Positions 37,367 through 50,264 of a stretch of 64,000 nucleotides of DNA are shown piece after piece (the first letter of the stretch is position 1; the number at the start of each line of letters is the position of its first letter). Made by a program: the position numbers and the translations under genes. This DNA comes from Siderastrea siderea (lineage: Eukaryota; Cnidaria; Anthozoa; Scleractinia; Rhizangiidae). The stretch is from contig OZ034968.1 of the NCBI GenBank assembly GCA_964030785.1, forward strand, positions 62,134,399-62,198,398. Direction: 5' to 3'. Under the pieces are notes generated by a model. It searched no databases. It was not told where the DNA came from and saw nothing but the letters and a program-made list of their open reading frames with translations.

Positions 37367-38862
37367 GACTTTACTTACTTACCTACTTACTAATTCCGCA
37401 GGTTTTTCTGCAAGTTGAAGCATTTTTCGGCCACCCAAAAATTGGTGCAAGGACAAAAGAAAAGCCTACCGAAATGCCTGCCACGCAGGCTACATTCTTC
37501 CAAATTGGTTTTTCAGTCCTAGCAGGGTGTTATTTTTCAAAGCTCAAAATTTCGTGCCAACTCATCTTTTTTTGATGTGGAGATAATAAATTTTAGTTCA
37601 ATAAAATAAGCACTGCTTCATAACCCAATGAACTAGTAAATAATAAGAGACATTTGTATAGGATGTTCTAACCTTTGACAACCAAAATGTTTCGTACGCA
37701 TATGTTTTTACTGGTACATTTTGAGACGTTAATCTAAATCACAAATTTTTGTAATATTTTTGTGAATATTACTTTACTGCTTTATTGTTCTAAACCAGGA
37801 GCAGGAGCTTTTTTCGAGAAGGACACTTTCTTCCAATACTAGTACTAGTGCTGTATGACTCACAAAGACTTCTCCTTAGGGGAGCTTGAAAAATCCCATT
37901 AAGATGGCTAAACAGGATTACCCAACGACACGTTTTTCAGAATTGAAGTATTATTGGCCAAAACGCTTTTTTAGTGTCCACAAACATGTTTTGGGATAAT
38001 ATTTGACTTCCGTGGGAAAAAAATATCCGCTCTTCAGTGCCAGCAAGCTGCAAATTTAACACTTAAAGATGCCAGCCAGAATTCGTGTTTCCCATTGTTT
38101 TTCCCAGCCAGAAAGAGGTTTAGTACGAAATTTTCTCAGCAATTTTTCTTGTGACATGATTTTTGCCAGCCAGGGGATTGTTCCCTACTCACGAACAAAA
38201 CATAACTGGACCGATGGCGAGATAGTGCAGTACGGACTTTAAAGTATATGTTTTTGTTAAATAAGTATTTTCCCGTTAACATTTATTAAATTAGTATTAC
38301 TATACATTTTACTTACCTCCATACTTTAACACGCTGAACTCTCCACGGAAAAGGTCTATTTCTACTTCGCATGTGGGGATGTAGCATAAAATCATTGTCT
38401 TTTGTTAAACGTATGTATCTGGGAAGTGCACATTTGAGTTTATGGTATTAAAGGACCGCAACTCATTTTTCCAGCTGTTAATCCCGAGTATATGATTTAA
38501 AGCTACATCTTTCTAAAAATACAATATTATTTGTTGTAAAAGCTATTCTTTGAAATAGCAAGGTCACTTCTGAAATTTTTGAATACTTACACTATTTTTT
38601 ACACCAAAACTAAATTAATTCAGGCAAATTTACAAAATAATATGCTAACGCCACTACAAACGAAAACATTTTTTAGAGCCCCTTCTTTTCTGTTTAAAAA
38701 GCCTACAATATATCACCAGGAAATATGGATATGGCGTTCAAAATGTTATGAATTGCCCTTTGTTGATGAGCTCACACCTGATGTGCTCGTTGGCAATGTG
38801 AAACAGGGCTAACATGAGTTCAACAAGAACAAGGTTATTTGGAAATTTGTATATTGCGGCCC

Positions 38863-39020
38863 TGAATCTTAAAACTGCAATAATTATGTTTCTTGCTGGA
38901 ATATGGTAACCAACACCGGTTGCAAGCAGGGCAGATATGAGTTGGCGTCGCCAACCAAGACAACCGGTGTTGGTTACCATATTCCAGCAAGAAACATAAT
39001 TATTGCAGTTTTAAGATTCA
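38863..39020. repeat. Perfect 60-bp palindrome arms with 38-nt loop
   Basis: 38863-38922 is the exact reverse complement of 38961-39020. The loop contains its own small hairpin (GTTGGC, GTC, GCCAAC). Confidence 0.9.
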
Positions 39021-39120
39021 ATAATTAGGTTAATTGTATATTGCAGTCCTGAATGTCATGTTCTCCGACAATAGTAAAAAAAGAAAGCATCTTGACTTAT
39101 TCCCGGCAACAAGCACACAA

Positions 39121-39410
39121 TAATTAGGCCAACCGAAAATATACCTCGAGCAATTTATTCGCCGGAAAACTGATAAAAGCAAATTGCAATTATTGTGCTG
39201 TCATCCAACTATGAGTCACCAAAACCAATACAAGCTAGTCAGAGGTCACAATAATTAGGCATTCTGTTTTACAAAGTTCGGAATGACACCTACTTTCAAA
39301 CTGGCGAACCTAAAATACACCTCGAGCAATTTATTTGCCGTTAACACTGATAAAAGCAAATTGCAATTATTGTGCTGTCATCGCACTATGAGTCACCAAC
39401 ACCAACGCAA
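39121..39410. repeat. Direct tandem duplication, about 180-bp period
   Basis: Two diverged copies share CCTCGAGCAATTTATT, CTGATAAAAGCAAATTGCAA and CACTATGAGTCACCAA-type words. Confidence 0.7.
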
Positions 39411-39834
39411 ACTTTCGCTAACATTAAATTCCCAGCAAGATTTGCTATGCCAGTGAAAAATATGCCAGCCAGCTCAAGAATAGCCTGAAGAACGGATATT
39501 TTGCGGAGCGGTTCCGTTGGGTACTCCTGGCTAAACAGTTTGCACGCTCCGTATCTCCTACCCAGATGTGTCTGTCCTTGTCGACGTTTGGCAACGCGGG
39601 CATGTCGTGTGAAACAAAAGCAATTTTGTGCCGATATCATTTTCTATTGTTAGTTATCGACTTCAATGTGCTTTTTTTCCTCTTAAAATGTCACATTCTG
39701 TTAAATTGGCAAGACCACCGCGACAAGACTTTGAGAGTTGCCGGATTAAACAATCAAGATCAGCGTGTAAGAAAAAAAGCAGTTTACAGAAAGCCCAGTA
39801 TTGTCCTACCAGTCTTTGTCCTTGCCATAGTTGT

Positions 39835-40132
39835 CAACCTCGTCCTAAGGGACCTCTTCTCGTTCAAAATGACCGATCGGAGTAACCCCTGGCCAAGGCT
39901 GCTGAAATACTCCACATGTTGAAATGGCTTTTTCGGAGGTTGTTTCCCGCAGTGCCTGGCGGTCCTGTTTGTTTTCTGCAACCTGAAACAGTTGTTCAAA
40001 CGAAACGAAGACATTTCATTGTGTTTACGTGAAAAAATTCTAAAGGATTTTTGGAGCCATTTTGGCAGCCTTGGCCAGGGGTTTCTCCGATCCGCCATTT
40101 TGAAGGAGGAGAAGGCCCTGGGGACGAGGTTG
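39835..40132. mobile_element. 298-bp MITE (CAACCTCGTCC ends)
   Basis: Left CAACCTCGTCCTAAGGGACC and right complement GGCCCTGGGGACGAGGTTG. The subterminal TCAAAATG.CCGATCGGAG and CTCCGATCCGCCATTTTGA are also inverted. The overlapping open frames on both strands come from this repeat. Confidence 0.75.
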
Positions 40133-41664
40133 CACAGTCGCTCGATGGACAGCATGCGCAGTTACCCAAGTTTGAAATTTAGGCTGTGTGTTTCAGATAG
40201 GCAATTTGTGAGAACAAATAAACGAGTCTTTATAAAATATGGAAAGAAAAAAACGCCAGGAAGCAAGTGAGGGGCATTCAGCAGAAACCTATTAAATTTA
40301 ACAGAAAAAATGTATGACACAAACCTTGAAATAATGATAATAATAAATAATGTTTAAATACACATTATTGCAAATACGTGAGTGACAATGTGTTTGCAAA
40401 AAAGGTCTTAGAAAAAAAATAAAGTTAAAATTCAGAGTGTACGCATGGAGACTCAGCTACAAAGATCTCAAACCAAAGATTTACAGCATTAAAACCCATT
40501 TAAGCTGAAATATTGAACACGGGATAAATACAGATTTTTCTTGGTATCTTTGTTAGAACAGTATAAGCATTTGAGTAGTTTCGTGAATCGATAAGTAAAG
40601 TGATGGAGAACAACTAGTGATGAATTTTCTAAGGACAAACAAAAACCGATTGTTACGAATTTTTTTTTGTCTAAGCATATTGCCTTGGCAGTGGCAAGTA
40701 CCTCAACCAATCTACCAACAAATGAAGTCTGTACTTTTAACTTAAACTGTATTTGGCCAGCCTCTTCAAAACGGATTTAAAGACAATTTTTTAAATAAGC
40801 AGTGGAATGCAATATCCCCAATTTTGTGAGACGATGTCGTGTTTTATTTAGCAGACATTACACGAAAAGCCTGAAACACATGCGCTTACATGTCAAAATC
40901 GTCAAGCAAAACCTGCCTGCAGAAGGAAACAAATTTTAAATATAAATATCTTCAAATGGCAGCCACCTAGGAAGCTCAATGTATATTAAGAATGTTTTCT
41001 ACCACAAAAGATCTTTCAACTGAAAAGAGAAAGTGTTAAGTTTTATTTTTCTTGAAATATTGGAGAAAATTCAGGGAATGACCAAAACCAGCCCGTAACA
41101 AATAATTCATGATCTACTTGAAAACGGTCTTACTGACTTTTCTCTAATTTCGCAGGCAAGTTGTGTAGGTTGAGTAATTTAAGTTTCGTCATGAAGTGTT
41201 TGACTAGATTTCGAGGTAATCGACATTATTTAAAATCAGGGGCTGTCTATTACCGTTGCTATGGTGACAGCTGTTACTAGAAAACCAATGAAAAAATAAA
41301 CTTTGGTCATATGTTAAAAAGATGGTGTAGTATTAACAAGGAAATCGAAGTTTGCCTTCCATGCCAAAGTTTGATTTCAAAAGATACACCCAAAGACCCC
41401 CCCCCCCCAAAAAAACAAAACATAATTGAACTGTTGCGAGCCTCCTTACACCTTAAAGCTTATAGTATATATTCGTTTGTACTTAAACCTCTTATCTTTT
41501 TATTATCTCGTGTACAAGCCTTCCTAGTTAACTATTTTGTCAAGAAATTGAGGACTGCTTCTATTTATTAAAAGTGTGATCAGTCAGGTTTGTTTCCGTT
41601 CGCGTAGTACTTCGTTTGGCGGGGTGGTGTGGAGTTAGAACCTTCCTATCGCTGCATGCTATAT

Positions 41665-41829
41665 CAGGGCCGTAGCCAGTATGAGGCAAACCGACGCACT
41701 TGCCTCAGTCATTTTTTTCGTTTAACAACCTAAACAGCTAGGAAGAGAATTTAACCATGGACCTTGCCTCACTCATAATTTTAACCATGGACATTGCCCC
41801 AGTCATATTTTTTTCTGGCTACGGCCCTG
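41665..41829. mobile_element. 165-bp MITE (CAGGGCCGTAGCCAG ends)
   Basis: Perfect 15-bp inverted ends: CAGGGCCGTAGCCAG and CTGGCTACGGCCCTG. The interior has two copies of AACCATGGAC.TTGCC.CA.TCAT. Confidence 0.85.
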
Positions 41830-42649
41830 TATATGCTTTGCTGTGTTGTGTGTGACAGCCGCACCACATGTTTATGTTTGTATTTGAATATCTTCCCTTC
41901 GGGAAGTGTTTAACTGTATAGCTGAGCATGCTAAAGTTCGAATTCTTTTGAGTACTTTTTCTGTTTGGCAATAAGCATCGGAAAGTATAGCCACCAGCCC
42001 AACTATCTGACAATTCAAATGTCTTGTCATCAAGGTCATACAACAGCCACCTCTTGCAAAAATTTCACGTTCTCTAATTTACTATTACCGCGATATTTTT
42101 GCCTATTCTTGAACATTGCATTTGATTAACAACTGCAATTTGCATTTAGAATAAAATGGCGAGGGAATCCAGCCGGTAAATTGAGACAACGTTTCGAATC
42201 GAACTTGCAGAGGAAAGAGTTGGGACGAAACAGTAAAACGGATCAATAATAAACTGGTTAAATCTGTGAGTGAAGAAAGCCGAAAGCAATTAGATACATC
42301 TGTGGGGTAATTAACACGAATCAGTTTAAACACTCTAAATGGAAAAATAACAAGGACAATTCACAGGGCAATAAAGCGGGTGACATTTCAAAAGAAAGGG
42401 AAGCACTTAGTTGGCCATCGATCAACGCCGGAGAGGAACGCCAAATTTTACTATTTATGAACCGAAACCCACGAACGTAAAATTCAAATCGCAAGGCTTA
42501 CGATAAACGAGTAAACGACCGATTTGTAGAAGGCTGGAAATTCCAGTTACACAGAAACATAGGTGGTGGAAAACATTAATAGCTGTTTCTTCGCTAGCTT
42601 GAACTGAGTACAGTCGTCAAATTTTCTGTGACTTCAGTCGTCAAGTTTT

Positions 42650-44640
42650 GTCTCTGTTCGCTCTGTTGCTTGGGTCAAGGGTTTTAACAAGAAAGTTGTA
42701 GCTTATTCGTGAATGCTTCTCTTTGGAAATGAAAAATGAAATGAATCGGGCACATATAAAGATGTCGTCTATAACATTTTATTTAAAACTGCATTAGGCT
42801 ATGCAATTGTTGCTCTCATAACATCAAATATTTGACGAGTTTTTGAAATCATTTTTTCCTCTCTTTATTACTAAATATATACCTTAAGGACGTTCGCGCC
42901 AATTGTTTCTGCGCATTCTTACTGCGCACGCAATTCACTTCGTGATGTCATGCCACGTCATGCATTGAGCGCGCGCGCTGTTGAAGAAATGTAGAGATAT
43001 ATAGCGCTAGTGGGCACTTTAATACCTATACACGGGTTTAACTCTCTTAAATGTTCGGTGACCCCATATTTTCTTTTGATAGATCACTTTCTTTGTCGAT
43101 TATCTACCTTTTGTGAAAAATTAAAGAAAATCTGTATTGTAGAAGTTTAATTTTTTTCAACTTTTCTGCCCTCGCATCATCGAATTCTACTATTATTGAA
43201 GCTGCACGGTGTTCGTTAAAGTCGATCTTAGAGGTTGAATTTAACTAAAAGGATGACACCGGTTCAAATTATTTACTTAACAGACCCACTTAAGTAAAAT
43301 TTGACTAAGAAAGTGGGTCTACAGCGAATCATTTTTAATATTTTTCAACTAACAAGCACTGAGGCCATGTCGAGTTACGACGGCCGATTTGTCAAAATTG
43401 GGGTAGTTTTTGACGCGCTTTATTTCGAAAACGAAGTCGGTGACCCCCAATTTTTTTCCATTTCTGACATAGGTAACTCATTATCTGACTGTAGCCAAAG
43501 TATGAAAAAAATCTGTATTGTAGAAGTTTTTCGCGCGAACGTCCTTAAATCTTAACACATGTAAATAAAGAGGAAGTTCAGACACGCTAATCTTCACACA
43601 AATATTTGATATGCTACACACAAATATGTGGTACAAATTAATATGTGACGAGTTGCTAGAGGAAACGCTGAGTTATTTATCACTATAAACAAAGCTCGCT
43701 GGCATATCGCTTTGTTTTGAAAGTATTAGACCCTGAACAAGTGAAATGTCACGTGATCAAAATTATTACGTTAAGGCAAAAGTGGATATTTACTATTTAT
43801 AGTCAAGGGTATTGACCGAAAAGAAAGGGCTTAATCGAGATATTTGGCTCGGGTAAGGAAAATCAAACAAAGTCTAGCACATATTAAAAAAAAAACCTTA
43901 ACTTCCTTAACATTTTAACCGCATTAGGCGTTTCAGTCGAGTGACTGTTGCTCTAAAGAATCGCAATTATTTGACAATTTCTTAACTAGTTCTTGTCTCT
44001 GTTTATTAATAAATTCATACCTTAAATCTTGACGCATAAAAATAAAGGTCAGACATGTACAAGCTAATCTACGCAGGAATACTTGACATAATACACACGG
44101 ATGTATGGTACACACCAATATTTGACCAGTTGCCAAAGGAAACGCTGAGTTATTTATCAATACAAATTTAACTAGCTGGCATATCGTTTTCTTTTTATAA
44201 GTTTTAGACCTTTAACAGTAAACAAAATTATACGCTAAGACAAAAGAGGATATTGCTATTTATATTCAAGGGCATTGACCGAAAAAAGGAGCTTATACGA
44301 GATACGTCTCGGAAATTGAAAATGAAACGAAGTTTGGCACATTTTTTAATAAGATCTGATACGTCACGTGTTCAAAATTATACGTGAAGGCAAAAAGGGA
44401 CATTACTATTTGTTCTTAACAGTTTTCGACAGAAAGAAGAAGAATATTCAAAATTTTTGGCTTGAGGAATGAAAATGACACTAGATTTGTCCCCCCCCAA
44501 AAAAAAGATCTCATCGCCCTTAACATTTAAAGGTCAGTTGGCGTTTAGGTAGACCTGACATATCACGTGACTTTTGTTCTTAAAATAGTAAATACTCGAC
44601 GAGTTGCCAACGGAAACGCTGATTTGTTTACCTATTAATT
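42650..44640 (+). repeat. Degenerate tandem array upstream of gene copy 2
   Basis: Same unit family as the array at 19482-20560 (TTTTAAC.AGAAAG..., AATATTTGACGAGTT, TCACGTGATCAAAATTA and ACGTTAAGGCAAAA). Diverged units start near 42670, 43800, 44270 and 44410. CACGTG occurs at 43750, 44365 and 44564. The array is split by a TTAA-type element at 42888-43544. Confidence 0.75.
42888..43544. mobile_element. TTAA-type element inside the array
   Basis: Ends GGACGTTCGCGCC and GCGCGAACGTCC, with TTAA immediately outside both (42884-42887, 43545-43548). A neighbouring array unit near 44020 shows the uninterrupted ATACCTTAAATCTT, i.e. the empty site with one TTAA. TTAA duplication is typical of piggyBac and Kolobok superfamilies. 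No transposase. Confidence 0.8.
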
Positions 44641-45077
44641 ATTTGTATCAACGCCCATGCTTGGAAGCAAAACTAAAACAAAAAACATGTTTTTGGGAAA
44701 ATCAGAAGATATAAAGATGTATCCTGCCCTCAAAGCAAAGATCGGCTTTGAGTTCAGGTGAGGATAGATGACATTTCAAAAGCCCCCCATGTCCATATCT
44801 TCCTTTCATCGAAAAACTTCGTATGGAAAAACATTAATTAAATTTATTAATCAATTGTAGAATAGGTTGAAAATGACTGACTCATTTAGGTATTATAACT
44901 GTTGTGATCGAAAGAGCGATTAATTCAACTGTTCAAATCTCGTTGCTGCCTGTTTTACCAGAACTGCATTTTTCTGGACTCTATCACAAGCGGTGTCTAA
45001 CATGTATGTTTACCCCCGATCAAGTAATTAATTAATTGGTTAATTTATTTATATTTGCACCCATAGGGTAAAAGAGC

Positions 45078-48000
45078 ATGTGGAATCCGCAGAGCCAAAC
45101 TGTGCATAATCAGAACCCGTTTTGGAGGGACGCTGATTCAGAAGGGGTTGCTAATGAAATCATGGAGAATGCTCGGGCAGGTAAGTCTAGGTCAAACAAA
45201 GTTACAAGTTTTGAAAATATCAACTTCCGCACTGTGGTATATCTGGAGGGAATCGTACATAGACGCAATCTTGTTCGAAAGTAGGATCCAGATGTTAAGA
45301 ACCTGCTAAGAACGTACCCTACCTGAAACTAAGAGATAAAGCATTTTTATTCAGTTCTGAACCCGTTTTTGCATCGTGCTGAAAACACGTAGTTGCAGCA
45401 TGAACTTGTATCGAGTTACATTTTCTTTGCCTAAATATAGCGGATATTCATATAACAGCTGAAGTTTGTAGAGGGCAAGCTATTATTTTCTTGTCGTACT
45501 CAACTATGGAAGAGCAATAAAGTGAATTCGCCGAGAAAAAAAGCAGCAACAGTGAAAAGGGAAACTGATAATAAGTCATCACATTTAAAGCGTTCATGGT
45601 TTCAAAAGAACACACTTAAGAATGTAAAACATAAAAATCAGAACACCCACTTTCGTTTCAGCCTCGACCGCAAAATTCAGACGTTCTTGTTTAAAAAAAA
45701 ACGAGTGTACCCAACAAGTGCGAGTGAGTTGTTTTATTTAGTCTCAACTTCGGCAATTTCTGATGCTTGTTTGCCTTTTAAGTTTTGCGTCCTAGTCTTC
45801 CACAACACAAAACATAACTTTAAACCTAGAGAACTGGTGGATATCTCTTGGGAAATATATAGAGGATCAGGCTACACGGCGGCGCGAAGGTATAAATTTT
45901 AATTTGGAGTGGTAAAACAATATTTTACGAACGAGGGCAGCGAGTGAGTAAAATATTCTTTTTACCACGAGAAAATAAAATTCATATCTTCAAGCCACTG
46001 TGTAAGTTTCTTTTCGTTATATAGACAAGAGCATTTTTGCACAAACAACAGTGTAAAAGCGAGAAATGACATCATCCATATCCTTACTAGTGAGGATATG
46101 GAAAATACGCCACTCGAGTCCCTAATGTAGTTTCGTATGAACTTTACGAGTGGTCTATTTGCCACTAAAACACTCTTGACTACACAATTATATTGATTAT
46201 TATTTTATTTACGGTCTTCCCTAACGCAGATTCTTCAATAATTCCCGAGGACCCTTACTTAGAAGCTCTTACTTCCGAGGGGAACCTCGCCAATAGCATC
46301 CAGCCACCGGATGACAGTCAGCGGAATCCTTTCCAGTGTTATAGCCCACTATACAGTGTGAATAGAGTAACCACCCCATTTTCCAGTGGACTTCAAACTC
46401 ATGCAATAGTGAGTGATTACTCAGATATCAACTCCGATTGCACGCCCTTTATTGCTTCAAACCCGGGTCCTTCCAAATCTATCTTGGCAACGTCGGCTCA
46501 CATTTCCCCTCTCGTACAAAAAACGGATTGTATGAGCGCCAGTTTGCCTGTTACTGACAGATTCGAAGGAATGTTTGCAGGTTTAAGGTTGGCGTCAAGG
46601 CGTCCTCAGCTAACCACTGCACAGTGCAGTCAAGCAAGTATCGAGATCCTAAACCCGAAAGAAGAGTACGACAAGATTCAGAGGAAACACGGACCCAAGG
46701 GGAAAATTTCCGAGCAGAGAATTTCAAACGGGCAGGTAAGAGTTGAGAAGTAGTTTAAGTTACTACCAGTGGAAAGCACTTAATTTTTTTTGCAACTGAT
46801 CACGTGCACGTACGGTGTTCCTGTGGTAAAGGGTGTCAGACATGTAATGTAAGATTGAGAGCTCAATTTTTCAAGTGCGCACTTCTCGAAATCCTCGAAA
46901 ACGTCCCGACCCCGAAGAGCCATTTTAAAAAAACAAGCACAACTCACTCTACTAATAGCTGCAATTTAAAATGTGTTCAAGATATGGTATGTTTAACTTA
47001 GGGAAGTGGTCATAACAAGTGTACTCGATGAGGACCCACCTTGTGTAGGGGTAGGGGGGCTATGCAAGATACCACCTGTCTGATTAGCCAAATGGACAAA
47101 ATTTATTGGCCTCAAAATTTGAGTTGAGACTTTCATATAAGGTGTGCATGAAGCTTGCATTGCTGAACAAATGGCACAGCAAGGTTTGAATCTTTTCCTC
47201 AGTTTCTACTCCTGATCAAGTGGGGGCTACACAAACAAGACACCATCTTTTAAGGTGGGGGGAGAGGGGTACATAAAGAGACCACTTGTCATTTTGCAGA
47301 GTGGTGGGTCCTGTTTGAGTACAATAGTTTTGACCATTTCCCTTACAGCAGAGTTTTACGCCAAGAAAATTTCCTGTAAAAAGATGTAGTGTTAATAATC
47401 GCGCCCAAAAATTTTTGCCAGTTTTGGAGCTATCAAGAAACGCACGCCTGGGCTTGTTTCTCCAACCCCCTGCTAATAATGTAGCGAACCCCTAAAACTA
47501 TTCTTATGTGCCTGAATAATTTTTAGCAGAGACTCAGTTTGCATCAGGACGGTTTCCTGAGCTACATTTTAAAATCTTAATAATTTTATGGACCCATTGG
47601 CACGTTTCCACTGACAAGAGTTTCCAACCGACAAGAAAAGGTGGAAAATACTTTTTGGGCTCGGTCCTTACTCGTCCCCAGTCGTCCCTCTCTAATATGA
47701 CCACAAAGGGTCAAGGGAAGTGGAAAGGAGAGAGACTCTTTCCCTTCCTTTTTGCCTTCCCTTGACCCTTTGCACCTGTCTGACTGTCTTGGAACGAGTC
47801 AGGGCTCGGTCAGTTATCGACAGTTTTGAGGAATAGGCTCCAGTGGCCCATTTCACGAAGCTCTTGATAACTTATCAGGGCCGATACGTAGTTTTCCAAA
47901 TCCATTTTTTGTTGACTGGTGGTATTTTGTATTTTCCCCCGAATTATAAACGCTTTAAAATTTATCCCTGAAAATCAGTTCAGATTGATACCTCGCATAC

Positions 48001-50230
48001 ACGTCGGGACTACTTGAACGAGAAAAAAGGCATTATTGGCCTGACAATAAAAATTTTATGATGTCCCTCGCTGTCATTGATTAACTTCAATTTGAACACG
48101 TGAGGGAAGGACAATACTTTAGGGGTATCCTTGAATTGGTTAGTGGGTATACCCTCTAGACCTGTATGGCATGTGCTTCTAGCGATCTAGCTACAATTTT
48201 AACCCACCTCCCCCCACATTGTCCTTTCCTCCCTCTGTTTCCTCATATGTTAGGGTTGCGGTCCATTGCCCTCACCTTTGATGGGAGTAGCTTTTGTTTT
48301 ATTGTGTCGTTAATTTTTGCAATTAATTTTGGAATATTAAAGCGGCTATGTGTTGCTTGCACATAGCAAAATTTATCCAGACAAAAGGTGTGTGTCTTTT
48401 CTTCTGGCCCATCAAACTGAGCTACCGCTGACAACAGTAACTAGTCCCTGTTAAATTTGTTTGAGAAGACATGAACATTCCAGAGGGATAGCATAAAAGT
48501 CAATATCTTGTAAGTGAAGACGCAAGACCTGTACTGTGTTATTTAAACAAATGCGGCTTACAGGTGACACGCTCAGGCTCTAGCTTCCTGCTCGTTTTAT
48601 CCTTTATCTCATTTACCATCCTTAACTTGGTTTGTTCTTAGATCTCATTGAAAACTTATATTGCACAATTTTCATATATTTCACCTGATTTCATCTGATT
48701 TCTTTGTCCAGTTTTCACTCCTTTCCTTCTTATTTCCTCCCCACCGGTCCCAGCCCCCTACACCTCCTCTTCTCCAAGTGGGATCGCATCGTGCCTATCA
48801 CCATCAGCAGCTAAAGCCTTGAAGAAAAGCAGTGGATTTAACACTGAATTGTGGTGGTTTTTTGTTGCAAAGCTTAAGACGTTTCGGCTACTGATTTAGC
48901 CATCATGAGTTTGTAAACTGTACCTTGTTAAGTGCAATAACATCCAACTTTCAAACCAATAAAAACACAGAAATAACGAGCCAGTGTCAAATGCACTGGC
49001 ACTGTTTACCTGACTATCGCTCTACCCCACGCTTAAATCTTATTGCGTTTGTCCTCTAATCCAAACGACCACACTCAATAGAGTAGTGACGTAATATTTT
49101 GTTTTGTTTTCTTGTAATAGGTTGAGATGAGAATAAAATCTCATCTGCAGGTATCTCAACTTGAAGTGTACGTGCAGCGTGAACCCGAGGCTGATAAGAA
49201 GCTGAAAAGCAAGGATCCCAATGCGTATGGACTGGGGCCAACAAAGCTCGATAAACTCAACGTCACTCAAGTTGCTAGTACGTTCAACCATTTTAAAATT
49301 TGGTTTAGTTTGATGATTTGCCAATCAAATTTTCATGGGAAATCTTTCTTTGATTCCTGGCCTCATGAGCCCCGTACCTAACGAAGCCGTACAGCTAATT
49401 CTTCCTTCATAAACGTTAACGGTTCCCTGTGTTTTAGTTAAGTGCATCGATTTGAGGGTTTTTTGTTGTTGTTGTTCATAGTATTTTTTTGGCAAGATGA
49501 ACCAGACTAGGCAAGACTGTATAAATGACCTTTGAGCGACGGGAGACAGAAATAAACGGTACGCTATTGCGTATAAGTGAGGCTTCAAATTACGACAAAT
49601 TAACGTTATTACGGAGTTGACAGTGGAAGCTGGACTTTTTGGGATAAGCGAGCACGTGAACACGGCTTGAATCACTTCCGCCACGTTGACATGATGATTT
49701 CTCGGAATATGGTCGAGAAACACGTTTTCTTGTTATGATACGTGCGAAATATAACAAGTGCGTCTCGGAGCGTGTACTTTGACTGGCTTAGCAAACTTAC
49801 ACCAGACGAAGCGTCAATGTTCTCCCATTACTCGCGTGCTGACGCATATAACTAAGAAATGGGAGTAAAAACAATACAAAACAATCCCTTTAGGTCCCAT
49901 TCTCGGATGTTCCTTTCAAGCTCAACGTATTGAAATTGAATCTTGTGTCATTGGATCTTGCATCTTGCGTCATTGGTACTAGAGTTCTTCACTTCTTGCG
50001 TGACTGGTGATAGCATGCTTGACGAATGCGGCAATTTCCGTTTCCAGACAAATATATAAATTAGTTGCTTCATTTTCCACATTATTTCACTAACTTATAT
50101 TTTGGAATTCAAATCGGCTGAAATAAAGTAATAAGCGTGACCTGTTAGAACAGATCATGTCATTGCGTTACTTGTGCAAGTCTTGAGTGTCTATTCACGG
50201 AGCAAAAAGCAAAAAAAGGGGGGGGGAGGC

Positions 50231-50264
<34 letters not shown>

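Larger units (their letters stand above)
37064..42649. other. Downstream flank of copy 1 and spacer between the copies
   Basis: No supported gene. Up to about 40,960 it aligns in patches with the flank of copy 2 (for example AGGAGACATTTGTATAGGA-like words near 37650 and 57570, and AAAGCCTG...CAAGCAAA...GAAGGAAACAAATT at 40865 and 59460). From 40,960 to 42,640 is spacer DNA between the duplicates. Contains the palindrome, tandem repeats and MITEs listed separately. Confidence 0.5.

Noticed and set aside
39566..40270. Overlapping ORFs on both strands (85-123 codons)
   Set aside because: They lie mostly over the inverted ends of the MITE at 39835-40132, and the corresponding copy 2 flank does not keep the frames.
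45522..45902. 126-codon ORF in intron 1 of gene copy 2
   Set aside because: No domain and no splice sites, and the matching part of copy 1 is not open.
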